Position numbers and translations under genes: made by a program | NCBI RefSeq assembly: GCF_026410925.1 | Contig: NZ_CP112972.1 | Location: 2,542,001-2,606,000 of the forward strand | Direction of reading: 5' to 3' | Origin: Halovenus salina | GTDB taxonomy: Archaea > Halobacteriota > Halobacteria > Halobacteriales > Haloarculaceae | Length of the DNA: 64,000 bases | Shown here: positions 63,122 to 64,000 of the stretch, piece after piece | How the letters are laid out: each line of letters opens with the position of its first letter | How positions within the stretch are numbered: the stretch's first letter is position 1 | Notes under the pieces: model-generated | What the model was told of the DNA's origin: nothing | Database searches by the model: none | What the model saw: the letters and a program-made list of their open reading frames with translations, nothing else

Positions 63122-64000
63122 CTACTTCCCGGTGACAGCCTCAATCTCGTCGACGGATGCGGTCGTTTTGAACGTCGTCCCGCCGTAATGAGTCCGCGAG
63201 ACCTCGTGTCCTGCTTCCTGGAGCTGTTCGAGGAAGCTATCCATCGAGGGAGCAGGCCGACCCCAGCGCTTGCAGAGCCGGTGCTGGTCGTAGTGTGTCG
63301 GGACCGCTAGCTCGTCTGTGAGTGTCGAGAGCAATCCGTCGATATTCTCTGCTGTCTCCATATCGTCGCTCAGACTATCACGGACGGACGCGACGAACTC
63401 GGGGTCACAGGTTCCGTCGAGCCAGACCGGGCCGGCCGTCTGGATTCCGTGGTCACAGAGCGGACACGACGAGGGTGGGTCCGCAATCAGCCCGGCCTCA
63501 CTCTCGCGGTACAGGCAGTGTTCGCAGTGATGGATGTACCCCAGTCTGTCGACCATCTCGTTTGCGACTGTCGCGCCGCGGTCGAGTTCGAGGTATGTCC
63601 GGACATAGTGTTTTGTTGCGTGTGTCAACACCGGGCGCGGTGCGATGTCGTAGCGGGCCCCTGTTCGGACCAGGGCCGACAGCAGAATCCGGACACCCAT
63701 TTCGGCGTGATACTCGGTGTTCCGTGGCACCGCACTATAATTTCGAACGCCGCTCTCGAAGTGTGCACCACACAGCGGGGCGGTGTCGGTCGCCGTCACA
63801 CACAGGAGATTCCGCGTCCCCTGGAAGGCGGCGTCGGCAAACGGTATTGGCGTCCCGAACGGGTCGATGTCGACAACGTCGAAGTAGTCGTCGTGCAACA
63901 GCGCGTTGACATCACGGTTACGCACGTCGCCGTCAAGGTTGTTGCGTGCGAGATTCTCTTGGCAGAGGTCGATAGCGTCCTCGTCGATATCACAGCAGGT
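63122..64000 (-). CDS. trm1: tRNA (guanine26-N2)-dimethyltransferase Trm1, partial
   Basis: The frame is open to base 64000, so the N-terminus is outside the window; about 292 residues are visible. Motifs are [39 protein letters not shown] and [20 protein letters not shown], the class I methylase core of Trm1. The C-terminal zinc part has [10 protein letters not shown] and [15 protein letters not shown]. It methylates G26 of tRNA, and in archaea it is a standard enzyme. Confidence 0.94.
   Translation of the reverse strand, partial: TCCDIDEDAIDLCQENLARNNLDGDVRNRDVNALLHDDYFDVVDIDPFGTPIPFADAAFQGTRNLLCVTATDTAPLCGAHFESGVRNYSAVPRNTEYHAEMGVRILLSALVRTGARYDIAPRPVLTHATKHYVRTYLELDRGATVANEMVDRLGYIHHCEHCLYRESEAGLIADPPSSCPLCDHGIQTAGPVWLDGTCDPEFVASVRDSLSDDMETAENIDGLLSTLTDELAVPTHYDQHRLCKRWGRPAPSMDSFLEQLQEAGHEVSRTHYGGTTFKTTASVDEIEAVTGK

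Overview
The window is chromosomal DNA from a haloarchaeon (class Halobacteria). It is GC-rich, most proteins are acidic, and many genes look leaderless, with a TATA-like box about 27 bases before the start codon. Marker genes are archaeal: thermosome, 20S proteasome, NMD3, archaeal CCA-adding enzyme, Trm1, XPB/Bax1, MptA, and small archaeal families such as UPF0058, UPF0212 and MTH865. A complete methylaspartate-cycle cluster, known only from haloarchaea, supports this. I cannot name the genus.

Layout. 1-9000: the end of a chemotaxis transducer, a DtxR-like regulator with a palindromic operator next to a NifU-like protein, acylphosphatase, an OGG1-type glycosylase, an M20 peptidase and a Nop2/Sun RNA methylase. 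9040-10622: a tnpA-less IS200/IS605-type element (TnpB plus a divergent 47-residue protein) ending exactly on the stop codon of bax1. 12262-26199: methionine and branched-chain amino acid biosynthesis (metX, metY, ilvD, leuA, ilvB-ilvN-ilvC, a small repeat protein, leuC-leuD-leuB). 26346-28626: a VapBC pair and a compact psmB-psmA operon. 29998-36705: the methylaspartate cluster (glmS, glmE, mal, mch, mcl on the minus strand, mct divergent). 36759-52774: mixed housekeeping genes (radical SAM protein, EamA transporter with Lrp, mptA, alanyl-tRNA editing protein, XPB, NMD3, CCA transferase). 52865-53103: tRNA-Asn with a duplicated 3' end. 53114-64000: cystathionine synthase family enzyme, ArsN2-like acetyltransferase, pheA, a 7TM histidine kinase, thermosome, lrp-glnA and partial trm1.

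How the genes work together. ilvBNC and leuCDB overlap by a few bases and form one transcription unit running from acetolactate to 2-oxoisocaproate; ilvD and leuA lie just upstream in a divergent arrangement. metX and metY give O-acetylhomoserine and then homocysteine. The methylaspartate genes convert glutamate through methylaspartate, mesaconate, mesaconyl-CoA and methylmalyl-CoA to glyoxylate and propionyl-CoA, which allows growth on acetyl-CoA without isocitrate lyase.

The most interesting candidate is a 25-codon open frame before ilvB. It is rich in Val, Ile and Leu, and its last codons enter a 9-bp GC-rich hairpin whose loop holds the stop codon. It looks like an attenuation-type leader peptide in an archaeon. 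Also notable are an apparent +1 frameshift at the start of leuA, a MITE-like nested inverted repeat at 47533-47683, the tRNA-Asn 3' duplication, a DtxR-like protein without the usual metal ligands, a ribbon-helix-helix/RelE-like fusion, and an upstream open frame coupled to a doxX gene.
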